DNA of 64,000 nt from Lysinibacillus sp. ZYM-1 (GTDB lineage Bacteria > Bacillota > Bacilli > Bacillales_A > Planococcaceae): contig NZ_KQ465125.1 of assembly GCF_001308875.1 (NCBI RefSeq), forward strand, positions 1 to 64,000, given 5' to 3'. The position numbers and the translations under genes are program-made. The stretch's first letter is position 1, and each line of letters begins with the position of its first letter. Below are positions 1-8,676 of the stretch, one piece after another. Under the pieces are notes generated by a model, which ran no database searches, was not told where the DNA came from, and saw only the letters and a program-made list of their open reading frames with translations.

Positions 1-25
1 ATACTATAATGTAAGAAATGAAAGA

Positions 26-69
26 AAAAGCGATTGTGAAAACGTAAATCCGTTCTCACAATCGCTTTT
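26..69 (-). terminator. Rho-independent terminator
   Basis: A 19-bp stem (26-44 with 51-69, one A/C mismatch) closes a 6-nt loop. On the minus strand it is followed by a T-rich run, so it probably ends the small gene at 113-379. It could also serve a convergent gene outside the window. Confidence 0.7.
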
Positions 70-112
70 GTCATCTTGTGGACTTTTTCAGTGTCCTCGT
101 ATTGCACCGGAC

Positions 113-379
113 TCATTTTTTCACATTACCATCCTTAGGTACTTTCGTAGAATTATAGTCCTGTATCTTCTTTTTTTCTTTTCTATTATAATAACTTCTA
201 ACAATTAAATTAAAGACAAAAGTCATGATTATCAAATACAATGGAACTCCCCAATGACCTGTCGTAAATCTATCATAAAACCCCCAAACTAGGACGGAAG
301 TAAATAAAAAGACTACAGTTAGTCTTTCTGATTTTGGATAAATTTTATATTTATATTTTTTTTCATTATTGTTATTCAT
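113..379 (-). CDS. Small membrane protein of unknown function
   Basis: An 88-residue protein with two predicted membrane segments (about residues 20-40 and 43-62) and charged, Lys-rich ends. I do not recognise the family. A GTG lies at 391, but the purine-rich Shine-Dalgarno sequence (AAAGGGG) sits immediately against it. The ATG at 379 has proper spacing, so I place the start there. It is a single-gene unit with a strong hairpin downstream at 26-69. Function is unknown; a role in the membrane is all the sequence supports. Confidence 0.55.
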   Translation of the reverse strand: MNNNNEKKYKYKIYPKSERLTVVFLFTSVLVWGFYDRFTTGHWGVPLYLIIMTFVFNLIVRSYYNRKEKKKIQDYNSTKVPKDGNVKK

Positions 380-649
380 ATTTTTTGCCACCCCTTTAAA
401 TTTCCCATTAGTACTACATTCTCCAATTGGGAAAAAACACCTCTTTTATTTGGCGTTTGCTTATGGTGTTAATCAAAAATGGGAATGTAGCGGATTTAAT
501 GGGTGCAAGCCCATCTACGGAGAATGGATAAGTAGAATTAAATATAGATGGTGGTGCTACTGTTGTTAGTCTGCTATCACTTATATTCAATCACATTTTC
601 ATTGTATAGTAATTCTTCAGTTTCTTATGATGCTGTATTTAATAAAATG

Positions 650-723
650 GGCTCAGAAGGTTTTGAGCCAAGCAAGCATAATAAAAGGAGCGTTATTCCA
701 GTGATTGGATTAACGCTCCTTTT
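650..723. terminator. Tandem hairpins, second one terminator-like
   Basis: A 6-bp hairpin (650-655 with 664-669) is followed by a perfect 13-bp stem (683-695 with 711-723) containing an inner 4-bp stem. The arms are A-rich and T-rich at their outer ends, so the larger hairpin would work as a terminator in either direction. No convincing gene leads into it, so it may be the remnant of a lost gene. Confidence 0.5.
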
Positions 724-752
724 ATATAAGTAAGTAATTAAATCATAAAATC

Positions 753-834
753 AACCACCTTAAAACTTCATTTGAAAAAATCCTTGTATTGAGAGGAATC
801 TTAATTTGATGAATTGTTTGGTTTTAAGGTAGTT
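753..834. repeat. 82-bp segment bounded by 14-bp inverted repeats
   Basis: Positions 753-766 and 821-834 are inverted copies matching at 13 of 14 bases. The hexamer AATCAT occurs outside both ends (741-746, 837-842) but not at equal distance, so a target-site duplication is not shown. It could be a miniature transposable element remnant or a large hairpin. There is no coding signal inside. Confidence 0.3.
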
Positions 835-1070
835 ATAATCATTAATAAATGTAACATTGTTTTCTTTCTAACTTTGAAAATCAAAAGACCGTACTTAATG
901 CCTTAAATTAAGACAAAATAATTCGTTCTTTTTTAATTATGGTTCATTATAATTTTTTTAAATAGATCCTTTATTCGCAGTAGTGCTTTTGTGTTTTCAG
1001 CTATTCATAAGAGCGATTAAGCTTACTGCTTAATTTTCCCCCTTTTGCTCCGAAAGAGAATGCGATACTA

Positions 1071-1200
1071 GTTGATCGGAGTGGAGAGCGGCTACTCCTG
1101 CTCAGAACGCACAAAACGTGAGTCGCAACAAACCGCGCGTTAGCGAGGGTTGCGGCTTACTGTGTGCCCGCGGAGAGCGCTGCACGCAACGTAAATCAAC
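1071..1200. repeat. 130-bp dispersed Bacillaceae-type structured repeat
   Basis: The element starts GTTGATCGGAG and ends AAATCAAC, so its ends are inverted (GTTGAT/ATCAAC). Inside it carries the blocks GGAG-n-CTACTCCTGC and GCCCGCGGAGAGCG, and it is much richer in G+C than its surroundings. From memory, elements with this architecture (GTTGAT...ACTCCTGC...CCCGCGGAAAGC...ATCAAC) occur in many copies between genes of Bacillus, Lysinibacillus and relatives. Only one copy is visible here. It lies in the otherwise empty 735-1236 interval. Confidence 0.55.
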
Positions 1201-1236
1201 AGTATTATTCAGAGGCAAAAAAATATCTTCATACCG

Positions 1237-1266
1237 ATGACCAGGTCATTCATCTACGACTATAAT
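1237..1266 (+). promoter_or_regulatory. Promoter of the MFS gene with palindromic operator
   Basis: TATAAT at 1261-1266 lies 18 bp after ATGACC (1237-1242), a 4/6 match to a -35 box. The -35 is part of a perfect palindrome, ATGACC-A-GGTCAT (1237-1249), a plausible repressor site. This places transcription start near 1273, about 64 bases before the efflux-pump ATG. Confidence 0.5.
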
Positions 1267-1336
1267 CCAATAGCCAAGCAATATTTCTTTATGATAGACT
1301 GTAATAATGTTTCAATAGAAAAAAGGGGGGTATTCG

Positions 1337-2533
1337 ATGACCCAGCAGAAGTCAAACAAGGCGGCTTTGTATATTTTAATGTTTAATATGTTTATCGCAA
1401 TGGGGAGTATCGGAATTATTATTCCTGTTATGCCTAAGTACTTACACATATTTGGTGCAGCAGGACAAGTTCTTGGCATGTTAATTGCAACGTTCGCCTT
1501 TGCACAATTCATATTTTCTCCAATTGCTGGGAATCTTTCGGATCGGTATGGTCGAAAAAATTTGATTGTTTTTGGTCTGATTGTAACTGGTATTGGGCAA
1601 ATTTCGTTTGGGCTATCTACAGATGTATGGATGCTTTTTGTTGCTCGTTTCTTAGGAGGATTAGGTTCTGCCTTTGTAGCACCACCGATTATGGCGTTTG
1701 TAGCAGATATCACTACCTATGAAGAACGAGGAAAAGGGATGGGCATGTTAGGTGCCGCTATGTCTCTTGGTTTTATGATTGGACCAGGTATTGGCGGATT
1801 CCTATCTAAAGTTAGTTTGCATTTCCCATTCTTTATGGCCGGAGGAGCTGCTATTATTGCCTCTCTCCTTTCGTTGTTGTTATTACCTTCTACTAAAACA
1901 ACTGCAGCTCAGAAAGCACAAAAGCAAGACAATCTGGCGAAGCAGATGGCACGTTCAGTCCAGATGCCATATTTTGTAATGCTAATTATAATGCTTGTGT
2001 TCTCGTTCGGAATTGCTAATTTCCAAACGACATTATCATTATTTGTGACAGACAAATTTAATTACACACCTACCGATATTGCTATCATCTTAACTGTAGG
2101 TGGCGCATTTGGTGTTGTTGTGCAAATGTTCATTATCACACCACTCTTTAAGCGCTTTGGGGAAATGAAAGTTGTATTAGTCAATTTATTTATTGCTGCT
2201 ATAGCTATTTTTCTAATATTATTTGTTTCTGGCTTCGCACTTATTTTAGTTGTCGCAACGATTTTCTCAACGGCAACAACTCTTATTCGTCCAGCAGTTA
2301 ACACACTGATTTCAAAGCTTGCTGGCAATGAGCAAGGCTTAGCCGCTGGGCTTACCAATGCTTATATGAGTCTTGGAAATATGATTGGTCCTGCACTCGC
2401 AGGCTTATTATTTGATTGGGACATGAACAGTCCGTATATATTTGGAGCAATTATTTTAATGACATGCTTCTTACTAGCGCTCATTTGGACATTGAAAAAG
2501 GCTCCGCATCTTATGCAACCTGATTCAAATTAG
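1337..2533 (+). CDS. MFS multidrug efflux transporter (Bmr/Blt/NorA-like)
   Basis: A 398-residue, 12-span membrane protein of the DHA1 branch of the major facilitator superfamily, expected to exchange protons for drugs across the cytoplasmic membrane. Motif A (GNLSDRYGRK, residues 65-74) follows span 2. Motif B (RFLGGLGSA, 104-112) is in span 4, and the antiporter motif C, ending GPGIGG, covers about 139-154 in span 5. A central loop of about 20 charged residues near 185-205 separates the halves. Start: AAAGGGGGG lies just before the ATG. The family is the one of Bmr, Blt and NorA; the substrate cannot be told. A palindrome over the -35 box suggests control by a local-type repressor, but no regulator gene is adjacent. 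Confidence 0.85.
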   Translation: MTQQKSNKAALYILMFNMFIAMGSIGIIIPVMPKYLHIFGAAGQVLGMLIATFAFAQFIFSPIAGNLSDRYGRKNLIVFGLIVTGIGQISFGLSTDVWMLFVARFLGGLGSAFVAPPIMAFVADITTYEERGKGMGMLGAAMSLGFMIGPGIGGFLSKVSLHFPFFMAGGAAIIASLLSLLLLPSTKTTAAQKAQKQDNLAKQMARSVQMPYFVMLIIMLVFSFGIANFQTTLSLFVTDKFNYTPTDIAIILTVGGAFGVVVQMFIITPLFKRFGEMKVVLVNLFIAAIAIFLILFVSGFALILVVATIFSTATTLIRPAVNTLISKLAGNEQGLAAGLTNAYMSLGNMIGPALAGLLFDWDMNSPYIFGAIILMTCFLLALIWTLKKAPHLMQPDSN

Positions 2534-2537
2534 TCCG

Positions 2538-2565
2538 TTGACAATTATTTGTAATATGGTACATT
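2538..2565 (+). promoter_or_regulatory. Sigma-A promoter of thiW leader
   Basis: TTGACA (2538-2543) and TACATT (2560-2565) with a 16-bp spacer stand just after the MFS stop codon and upstream of the TPP riboswitch. Confidence 0.55.
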
Positions 2566-2591
2566 TATTATCGAAAAATTAAATCGCTTAA

Positions 2592-2684
2592 CACCACTAG
2601 GGGAGTCTTTACAAGGCTGAGACGTATATGATTATATACGGACCCTTCGAACCTGATCTAGTTCATACTAGCGGAGGGAAGTGG
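2592..2684 (+). promoter_or_regulatory. TPP riboswitch (THI element)
   Basis: It has the conserved thi-box blocks in order: ACTAGGGGAG, CTGAGA, ACCCTT, GAACCTGATCTAGTT and ATACTAGCGGAGGGAAGTGG, with P1 formed by CCACTAGG-type and AGTGG ends. It binds thiamine pyrophosphate. An intrinsic terminator follows at 2713-2749 before the thiW ATG, so TPP should stop transcription. Confidence 0.95.
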
Positions 2685-2712
2685 CGCTTCTTGCTATTTA
2701 CAATGGATATGC

Positions 2713-2749
2713 AAGGCCGCTTCCTGTTGTTTGAAGGAGGCGGCTTTTT
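2713..2749 (+). terminator. Riboswitch expression-platform terminator
   Basis: A 12-bp stem with two G-T wobbles (2713-2724 with 2736-2747) ends in a T run (2745-2749). It lies between the TPP aptamer and the thiW ribosome-binding site, as expected for TPP-dependent termination. Confidence 0.85.
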
Positions 2750-2789
2750 CATTTTTCTAGTGTTTAAAATGGAAAGGAGTGCACAAAAG

Positions 2790-3287
2790 ATGTCTATTCG
2801 CAAATTAACAATTATGTCTTTATTAGTATCGATTGCTGTTGCAGGTTCAACCTTTATATCTATACCAACCGGGATCGCCCGTGCCTATCCTGTGCAGCAC
2901 GCTATTAACGTGATAGGAGCGATTATACTCGGACCCATACCTACAGTGATAGTTGCCCTTGTTACGGCCATCATTCGGATCCTTACAGGGACAGGCTCTC
3001 TATTAGCCATTCCTGGTAGTGTTATTGGCGCATTATGCGCGGGGCTTGCCTATAAATACAGCCGTAAAATGTGGTTAGCAGGCCTTGGTGAAGTAATCGG
3101 CACTGGGCTTCTTGCTTCGCTTGTGGCAGTACCCTATGCAAAGATACTAATAGGGACATCCGTAGCTTCATTATTTTTCATGCCTGCTTTTTTAACATCA
3201 AGCACAATTGGTGCAATCTTAGGTGTTGCAGTTGCTAGCAATTTACGAAAAACGGTGCTAGTAAAGTATTTAAGATCCTCTCTTTAA
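2790..3287 (+). CDS. thiW: ThiW, S component of a thiamine-precursor ECF transporter
   Basis: A 165-residue membrane protein with about five to six hydrophobic spans, matching the ThiW family of energy-coupling-factor substrate-binding (S) components. These are predicted to take up the thiazole moiety of thiamine together with a shared EcfAAT module, which is not in this window. The open frame extends up to 2628, but that part is the riboswitch and terminator. The true start is the ATG at 2790, preceded by AAAGGAG at 2773-2779. The TPP riboswitch directly upstream fixes the pathway. Assignment to thiazole rather than thiamine is from family knowledge. Confidence 0.85.
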   Translation: MSIRKLTIMSLLVSIAVAGSTFISIPTGIARAYPVQHAINVIGAIILGPIPTVIVALVTAIIRILTGTGSLLAIPGSVIGALCAGLAYKYSRKMWLAGLGEVIGTGLLASLVAVPYAKILIGTSVASLFFMPAFLTSSTIGAILGVAVASNLRKTVLVKYLRSSL

Positions 3288-3419
3288 TAATTATTTTGGA
3301 TGTGCTCTTTTCATCTATTTGTTTAGCTTTTTCACTTATCTTTGAGCGGGTTCAAGTCTATTTCAATCACTTTGATCTAAATTTGGAGTTGAGGTCATCC
3401 ACCCCAAAAAGAATACAAA

Positions 3420-3453
3420 AAGCAGTGCAAAATTCGTTTATTTTGCACTGCTT
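3420..3453 (-). terminator. Terminator of the MoxR-VWA-ABC operon
   Basis: A perfect 14-bp stem (3420-3433 with 3440-3453), followed on the minus strand by a T run. It lies 10 bases past the last operon gene. Confidence 0.85.
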
Positions 3454-3462
3454 CCATTCAAA

Positions 3463-6060
3463 TTATGAACGTTTTTTCATACCCTTAAGTAACTGTGCCA
3501 CATTCGTGCCCTCTGCCTGTACAGGGTGATCCTCTACATGTTGGTCTTTTTTCTTCGGCTTCGTTAGGAAGTTCCAACCAAAACGTCTTATTGTAATATC
3601 GATAAAGAATAAGAGCATACCTGCTAGGAGAAGCCATGTCGCAATGTTTTGTCGGTCTGCTCCTTGTTTTGTAAAGTCACGGAACACTTCTTGTGGTTCT
3701 TTTAAAACAGCACCACCCGTTTGTTGGGTTAACTCTTCTATTAATTTATGATTAACAGGAAGAAGTTCATATTCAGTACTATAAGGAACACTAAGTCCGG
3801 CCTGATAAATAGTTTGCTTTTCGTCAGCTATACGGAAGAAGATTAATCCCGGCTCAGCTTGTACTACAGCCCGAACTTGAGAGGCGGATATCGTTTCAAG
3901 CTGTGTGTCTAGCTCTTCACCTGCTTCATTAACCGCAACAATATCTAAAAATGCTGCTTCATTTGTAGGATCTGTAATCATAAAGGATCCGTCTGATTCT
4001 AACCTTACATCATAAGCCACTTCATTATAACTTGGGAGCATTTGTGAAATAAGTGTTTGCCAAAATGTGCCCCAATCCTGCCATCTTGCCCAGTCTCCTG
4101 TCCATTTACCTGTTGAATCAGAAGTAAAGGCGAATGTTTTTCCTAGACCATATTGCCATTGTGCTAACACTGGATCTTCCTTTTCGCTTTCTGCCACAAC
4201 AGTAGCACCCTGTTTTGTAGTTGTTCCAATATAAGCATTCATTTGTGGAACGCCATTGGCAAATAGCGTATTCCATCCCGCTGCATTATAAATAGCTGGA
4301 TAAAATGGGTTATCCTCAATATAGGTACGGGAAATCATAGCCGTTTCACGAGATAAAATAGAAGGAATAGTTTGCTCATCGATAACATCGTAGAAACGGC
4401 CGCTACCCATATCACTAAGAGCTTCCAATAAGTTAGCATCTGCATCTTGACCAATCGCTACTGTCGATAAAGTTATACCGTTTTCTTTTCCTTGTTCAAT
4501 TAGATCTTCATAATTTCCTGGCTGTGATTGTCCATCTGTTAAAAGAATAATATGCTTACGTTGTAGCTTTAAATCTGCTAGGTTTTCATATGCTTTAGCA
4601 AGTGAACCATAGATCTCTGTTCCACCACCTGGTGTGACGGATAAAATGGTATCCACTGCCTCTTCTTTATTGTTAAGCGGACCAGCCTCTATAATTTCCC
4701 AAGGGCGATCATCAAATGCTATAAACCCTAATGTATCTTCATCACGCAGCATTTCAACTGAACGTGCTGCCGCTTCCTTGGCAAGCTCTAGCTTTGATCC
4801 TGACATACTACCAGAGCGATCTAGCACGATAACAAGCCCTAGTGAAGGTAATTGTTCCTTTCCCTTAATCTCCATTTCAACAGGCAATAATGTTTCAATT
4901 GGCGTTTTAAAATAGCCTCCCAAACCAAAGCTATTTTCTCCACCAACCATTGCAAAACCAACACCGAAGTTTTTGACTGCTTGCTCTATCACACTCATTT
5001 TCGCCTCACCGACTAAATGTCCAGGTACATTATCAAAAATAATGGCATTATATTGCAAATAACTGGATAGTTCATTCGGCAAACTCTCAGGTGCTTTTAC
5101 ATCATAGGCTATTGATTGTTGGCCAAGTGCTGCCGCTATAGGTGAAGCTGTTTCATAACCATTCACAATGAGTAAATGTGGTTCACTTTGTACCATTGTG
5201 ACACTTGTTAATTTATTGTTTTCAAATATAGCATCCTGCCCTACTTGGACAACTGCTTCATATTTCACAAGTCCTTCACCAGTCGCTGCATGTTTATAGG
5301 TAAACATATTGGTACCTTCAGCTAGCTCAACTGCTTCGCGGTGGATAAGCTCATCATTTTCATATAATAATAACTCACCTTTACCTGCTGTTGTTGCATG
5401 AACTTCTGTTACCAATTGTTGTTGCTCACCTACATAGGCAACCTGCGGGGACACAAAGCTTTTTAATGAAACATCATTGACAACAGGTTGACTAAAAGGC
5501 ACAACATCCACACTAACGTTGGAACCTTTAAACTTCGTAGCGAATTCTAGAGCATCTCCCTTGGTCTCATTACCATCTGTTAATAGCACAAAACGTGTTG
5601 CCTTTTTCGGATTAACAATACCTGTTGCAAGCTGTAGACTCTGTTCAATATTCGTTTGATCAGTTGCCTTTATTTCTGTAAACTTTGGTACTTCCTTTAA
5701 CGTATTAGTCATAATGGCTTCTGTTTGTAAAGTTGATGAAAACGAATACAGCCCTGCAAGTTGTTGATCTTTTTTTGATTGTAGACTCTCCTGAATAAAC
5801 TGTACCATCTCATCTTCAGTCCCATTCATGGAAGCTGAGCGGTCTACTAGATACACAATTTGCTCTTCTTTTATAGGTAATAAAAGATACGGCCCTGCCA
5901 GTGCAAAAACCAAACAGCCTATTGCTACCACGCGAATAATAAGTACGATAATATGACTATTTTTTAGTCGCTGTCGTTCTCGCCAATAGGTCCATCCGAA
6001 ATAGGCTAGTAATGGAAGTAATAGCAACAATACTAATGGCATATCAATTCGTAAATCCAC
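3463..6060 (-). CDS. Membrane protein with two VWA domains and a GATase-like domain
   Basis: About 865 residues. Two N-terminal membrane spans (about 7-25 and 35-60) are followed by a first von Willebrand A domain with metal-site motif DRSAS (about 73). Next is a glutamine-amidotransferase-like domain (about 295-395, no catalytic triad visible), then a second VWA domain with DRSGS (about 414). A single C-terminal span near 820 leaves a basic cytoplasmic tail. The large middle part should lie outside the membrane. A GTG at 6060 has GGGAGG 12 bases upstream; an ATG at 6042, two bases after the upstream stop, could be used by translational coupling instead. Last gene of the operon. Probably an adhesion or assembly factor served by the MoxR ATPase. 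Confidence 0.8.
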   Translation of the reverse strand: MDLRIDMPLVLLLLLPLLAYFGWTYWRERQRLKNSHIIVLIIRVVAIGCLVFALAGPYLLLPIKEEQIVYLVDRSASMNGTEDEMVQFIQESLQSKKDQQLAGLYSFSSTLQTEAIMTNTLKEVPKFTEIKATDQTNIEQSLQLATGIVNPKKATRFVLLTDGNETKGDALEFATKFKGSNVSVDVVPFSQPVVNDVSLKSFVSPQVAYVGEQQQLVTEVHATTAGKGELLLYENDELIHREAVELAEGTNMFTYKHAATGEGLVKYEAVVQVGQDAIFENNKLTSVTMVQSEPHLLIVNGYETASPIAAALGQQSIAYDVKAPESLPNELSSYLQYNAIIFDNVPGHLVGEAKMSVIEQAVKNFGVGFAMVGGENSFGLGGYFKTPIETLLPVEMEIKGKEQLPSLGLVIVLDRSGSMSGSKLELAKEAAARSVEMLRDEDTLGFIAFDDRPWEIIEAGPLNNKEEAVDTILSVTPGGGTEIYGSLAKAYENLADLKLQRKHIILLTDGQSQPGNYEDLIEQGKENGITLSTVAIGQDADANLLEALSDMGSGRFYDVIDEQTIPSILSRETAMISRTYIEDNPFYPAIYNAAGWNTLFANGVPQMNAYIGTTTKQGATVVAESEKEDPVLAQWQYGLGKTFAFTSDSTGKWTGDWARWQDWGTFWQTLISQMLPSYNEVAYDVRLESDGSFMITDPTNEAAFLDIVAVNEAGEELDTQLETISASQVRAVVQAEPGLIFFRIADEKQTIYQAGLSVPYSTEYELLPVNHKLIEELTQQTGGAVLKEPQEVFRDFTKQGADRQNIATWLLLAGMLLFFIDITIRRFGWNFLTKPKKKDQHVEDHPVQAEGTNVAQLLKGMKKRS

Positions 6061-7789
6061 GACGTCGTTGCACCTCCCACTCTGAAACAAGTAATACTAG
6101 AATAATAAGTATAAGCCAAGGTACAAAGGAAGCCTTCGAAATCTCTGCCTTTCCAATATCGGAAATGTCCCCTAATGTATAGCTTGTTCCTTGCTCAATG
6201 ACACGTTCTTGTGCTTGTAATTGCACTATAAAATGTTTTTCTTCATTATTGGAACGTACCAAATATATGCCTGGCTGTTTTGGTGCCGTTAGCATACCCT
6301 TCGTAACTGATGATAGAAACTCATCTTCTTGTGAATATACACTCCAGTCTCCTTGTGCTAAAGCTACTGTTCGCTGTTCATTTGGTGTGAAAATACCAAG
6401 TGACCCAACTGATTCTGATACCTGCTGCTCGGTACTCCATAAGAATAACGGGAAGGATGGATGTAGTGGCCAATCTGTATCAGCAATATCAGCTAATACA
6501 ACGATATCACCTTTAGGAGAGCGCTGTATAAACGGCTGTTCTCCAACAGAAGCAATGGTTTGATATTTAGCAAATCCAGGATAAAGGGCACTCACATAAA
6601 TATCCTTTAGCTCGCTAAAAGCAAATAAAGCATCACTTTTAGCACTTACTATGCCACTTACTTCCACTTTTTCGACATCATCACGGCCAAATAACACAAG
6701 AGGTTTATCCATCTTTTCCAACAAGGCTGTTTGATTGGTGATCACTGTAGCATCCTGATTGTCAGCTACCTGTAAAGATGGAACGATTTTCACGCCACTG
6801 CTTACGGATTGGAATCCTTTTTGAATTAATTGATGCATGCCTTGATCAACCACAATCTTTGATGTAGCTGTTTGCAGTAAAACCGTTTGTTGATTATCTA
6901 TGGCATAATCATCTTGTGCATCAATGATAGCTGTTATTGATTTTTCTAATGGTAAATCCTTAAATGTTTTCGTTATCGCTTCATTCGGAGGCACAACGAC
7001 ACGCTCAGCTACCAACTCTTCACCCTCAGCATTTTGTAATGCCAGTGTGACCTTTTGCTCGGTATTTGTATCATTATGAAGCTGCACAAGCGCCAGTGTT
7101 GCCTGTCCATCTGTTGTTGCAGCAAATCGAGTAATGGCGATATTTGTTAAGTCCTTAGCAGCCCCTCTTACTAGCCATTTTACGGAGTCTTTGTCCATTG
7201 GTAGTTGTTTTTTATCTAGTGTATCTGTAAAAACATAGATCGAAGTTGGTGTATCTCCAACAAATGCCTGAGCAACATCAAGCGCCTTATTCATTTCTGC
7301 CGTTTCATAAGTTACTTGTAAGTCTTTAATAACTTTTTCGATGTCTTTTCCATTGGTTTCTTGCTGTAAAACGGCTTTTGGTGCAGAGCCAGTCGTAATC
7401 AAGGTGACCGGTCTTCCATTCAATTCATCCATGAGCGTCAACATTTCCTGTTTATGTGTGTCAAAGGTAGATTGGCCTTTGCCTGCCAGCATCGTAGCAG
7501 AAGTATCAACAATAAATATTGTTTGCGCACCAACAATCGTTGATTTTTTTACATAGGGATTCATGAGTGCCAAAACGAGTAGCAGCAATGCTAGCAACTG
7601 TAAATACAGTAAGGCATTCTTTTGTAAATGCTTTAAATAAGGCGATACACGAGTTTCCTGCATAATTTCAGACCAGAAAAGTGTTGAAGAGACAGTCTGA
7701 TCTGTATATTTTTTACGAAAGAAATAATAGAGTAGGACAATGACCGGGATGATGGCCGTCCAGCTAAATATAATTTGACTAAAGCCCAA
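6044..7789 (-). CDS. BatA-like VWA membrane protein
   Basis: 581 residues with the N-terminal BatA arrangement: a span at 8-24, an amphipathic basic segment, a span at 58-76, then a VWA-type domain starting DTSAT (residue 95). This is a relaxed form of the DxSxS metal site (Thr for the second Ser). A C-terminal span near 555-572 is followed by a short RRR-containing tail. The start is TTG at 7789, with GAGGTGAG upstream at normal spacing. It overlaps the next gene's start by 17 bases if that gene uses GTG. BatA-type proteins accompany MoxR and DUF58 proteins in many bacteria; the substrate is unknown. Confidence 0.75.
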   Translation of the reverse strand: MGFSQIIFSWTAIIPVIVLLYYFFRKKYTDQTVSSTLFWSEIMQETRVSPYLKHLQKNALLYLQLLALLLLVLALMNPYVKKSTIVGAQTIFIVDTSATMLAGKGQSTFDTHKQEMLTLMDELNGRPVTLITTGSAPKAVLQQETNGKDIEKVIKDLQVTYETAEMNKALDVAQAFVGDTPTSIYVFTDTLDKKQLPMDKDSVKWLVRGAAKDLTNIAITRFAATTDGQATLALVQLHNDTNTEQKVTLALQNAEGEELVAERVVVPPNEAITKTFKDLPLEKSITAIIDAQDDYAIDNQQTVLLQTATSKIVVDQGMHQLIQKGFQSVSSGVKIVPSLQVADNQDATVITNQTALLEKMDKPLVLFGRDDVEKVEVSGIVSAKSDALFAFSELKDIYVSALYPGFAKYQTIASVGEQPFIQRSPKGDIVVLADIADTDWPLHPSFPLFLWSTEQQVSESVGSLGIFTPNEQRTVALAQGDWSVYSQEDEFLSSVTKGMLTAPKQPGIYLVRSNNEEKHFIVQLQAQERVIEQGTSYTLGDISDIGKAEISKASFVPWLILIILVLLVSEWEVQRRRGFTN

Positions 7790-7800
7790 TACGGCTCACC

Positions 7801-8676
7801 TCACCTAATCCAATGTGCTTTTAATAATTGCTGAAAGGTTGCATGTTGCAAACCATCTTCCACTTTCAATTGTAATTTTCGAATGCCAAAGCGACGACAA
7901 ATGGCATCAAACTCTTCTTCATGTAATAACCGTCTTGCATGATAGGTTTCTAGTACTTTTGAGGACATTGTCACATTGACATCGTTACCCGTTTCACGAT
8001 CAAGAAGGCGAACATCCCCCGAATAATTTGGTGATAGTTCTTCTTGCGTCACAATTTGTAAAACACGAACATCGCCAGCATAGCGTGGTAGCCTTTTTAA
8101 AAGTTGCTCCCATTCCTCAATTGACTCCAGTCCATCTGTAACAATAAATAACACTGTACTATCCTTTGGTAAAGCCTTTAAGGCACCCTGTGCAAAAGGA
8201 TTTAAATAACTCGCTTCCTCTATATCTGTTACTATTTGTAAAAATGCTCGGCGATACATTGCGCCCTTCCGGCGAAACGGTGGCTTCGCTTCATCTTGGA
8301 GAAAAGAAAAAGACAAACGATCGTCTCGACCAAGTACCATGAAACCGAGTGATGCCACTATTTGACGAGCAAATAGCCACTTGGCATCCGTTCCCATTGA
8401 TTTTGTGGTATCGAGTAGTATGTGTACGCGCATTTCTTGTTCATCTAAAAATCTTTTAATAAAGTATTTATCCGTTCGGGCAAAGACGTTCCAATCCACT
8501 TGGCGCACATCATCACCTAAATGATATTCTCGAAAATCTGAAAAATCGAGAGATGCCCCAAAGCGCTGTGAACGATGCGAGCCTTTATGCTGCCCGCGTA
8601 GTTTGGAGGCAGTCGCTATTTGAAAGCGACTGATTTTCGCTAACCAGTCTTCGGGCAATAAGTATTTTGCTGTCAC
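7801..8676 (-). CDS. DUF58 domain protein
   Basis: 291 residues. It holds the DUF58 signature DFSDFREYHLGDDVRQVDW (about 44-62) and then a VWA-like fold with DTTKS at 89-93 as metal-binding motif. There is no membrane span or signal peptide, so it is cytoplasmic. It starts with GTG overlapping the moxR stop codon (GTGA), so the two are translationally coupled. DUF58 proteins are the usual partners of MoxR ATPases; by family knowledge they may link the ATPase to the membrane VWA proteins encoded next. Confidence 0.85.
   Translation of the reverse strand: MTAKYLLPEDWLAKISRFQIATASKLRGQHKGSHRSQRFGASLDFSDFREYHLGDDVRQVDWNVFARTDKYFIKRFLDEQEMRVHILLDTTKSMGTDAKWLFARQIVASLGFMVLGRDDRLSFSFLQDEAKPPFRRKGAMYRRAFLQIVTDIEEASYLNPFAQGALKALPKDSTVLFIVTDGLESIEEWEQLLKRLPRYAGDVRVLQIVTQEELSPNYSGDVRLLDRETGNDVNVTMSSKVLETYHARRLLHEEEFDAICRRFGIRKLQLKVEDGLQHATFQQLLKAHWIR

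Noticed and set aside
369-569. Plus-strand frame with a Cys- and Trp-rich C terminus that recalls a small peptide toxin or bacteriocin
   Set aside because: It starts with TTG without a ribosome site, lies antisense over the small membrane protein gene's start, and shows no processing motif or export genes nearby.
548-733. 61-codon plus-strand frame running through the hairpins at 650-723
   Set aside because: Its C-terminal part is simply the terminator hairpin sequence, and there is no ribosome site.
2628-2789. N-terminal extension of ThiW
   Set aside because: This part is the TPP riboswitch and its terminator; the ribosome site is at 2773-2779 before ATG 2790.
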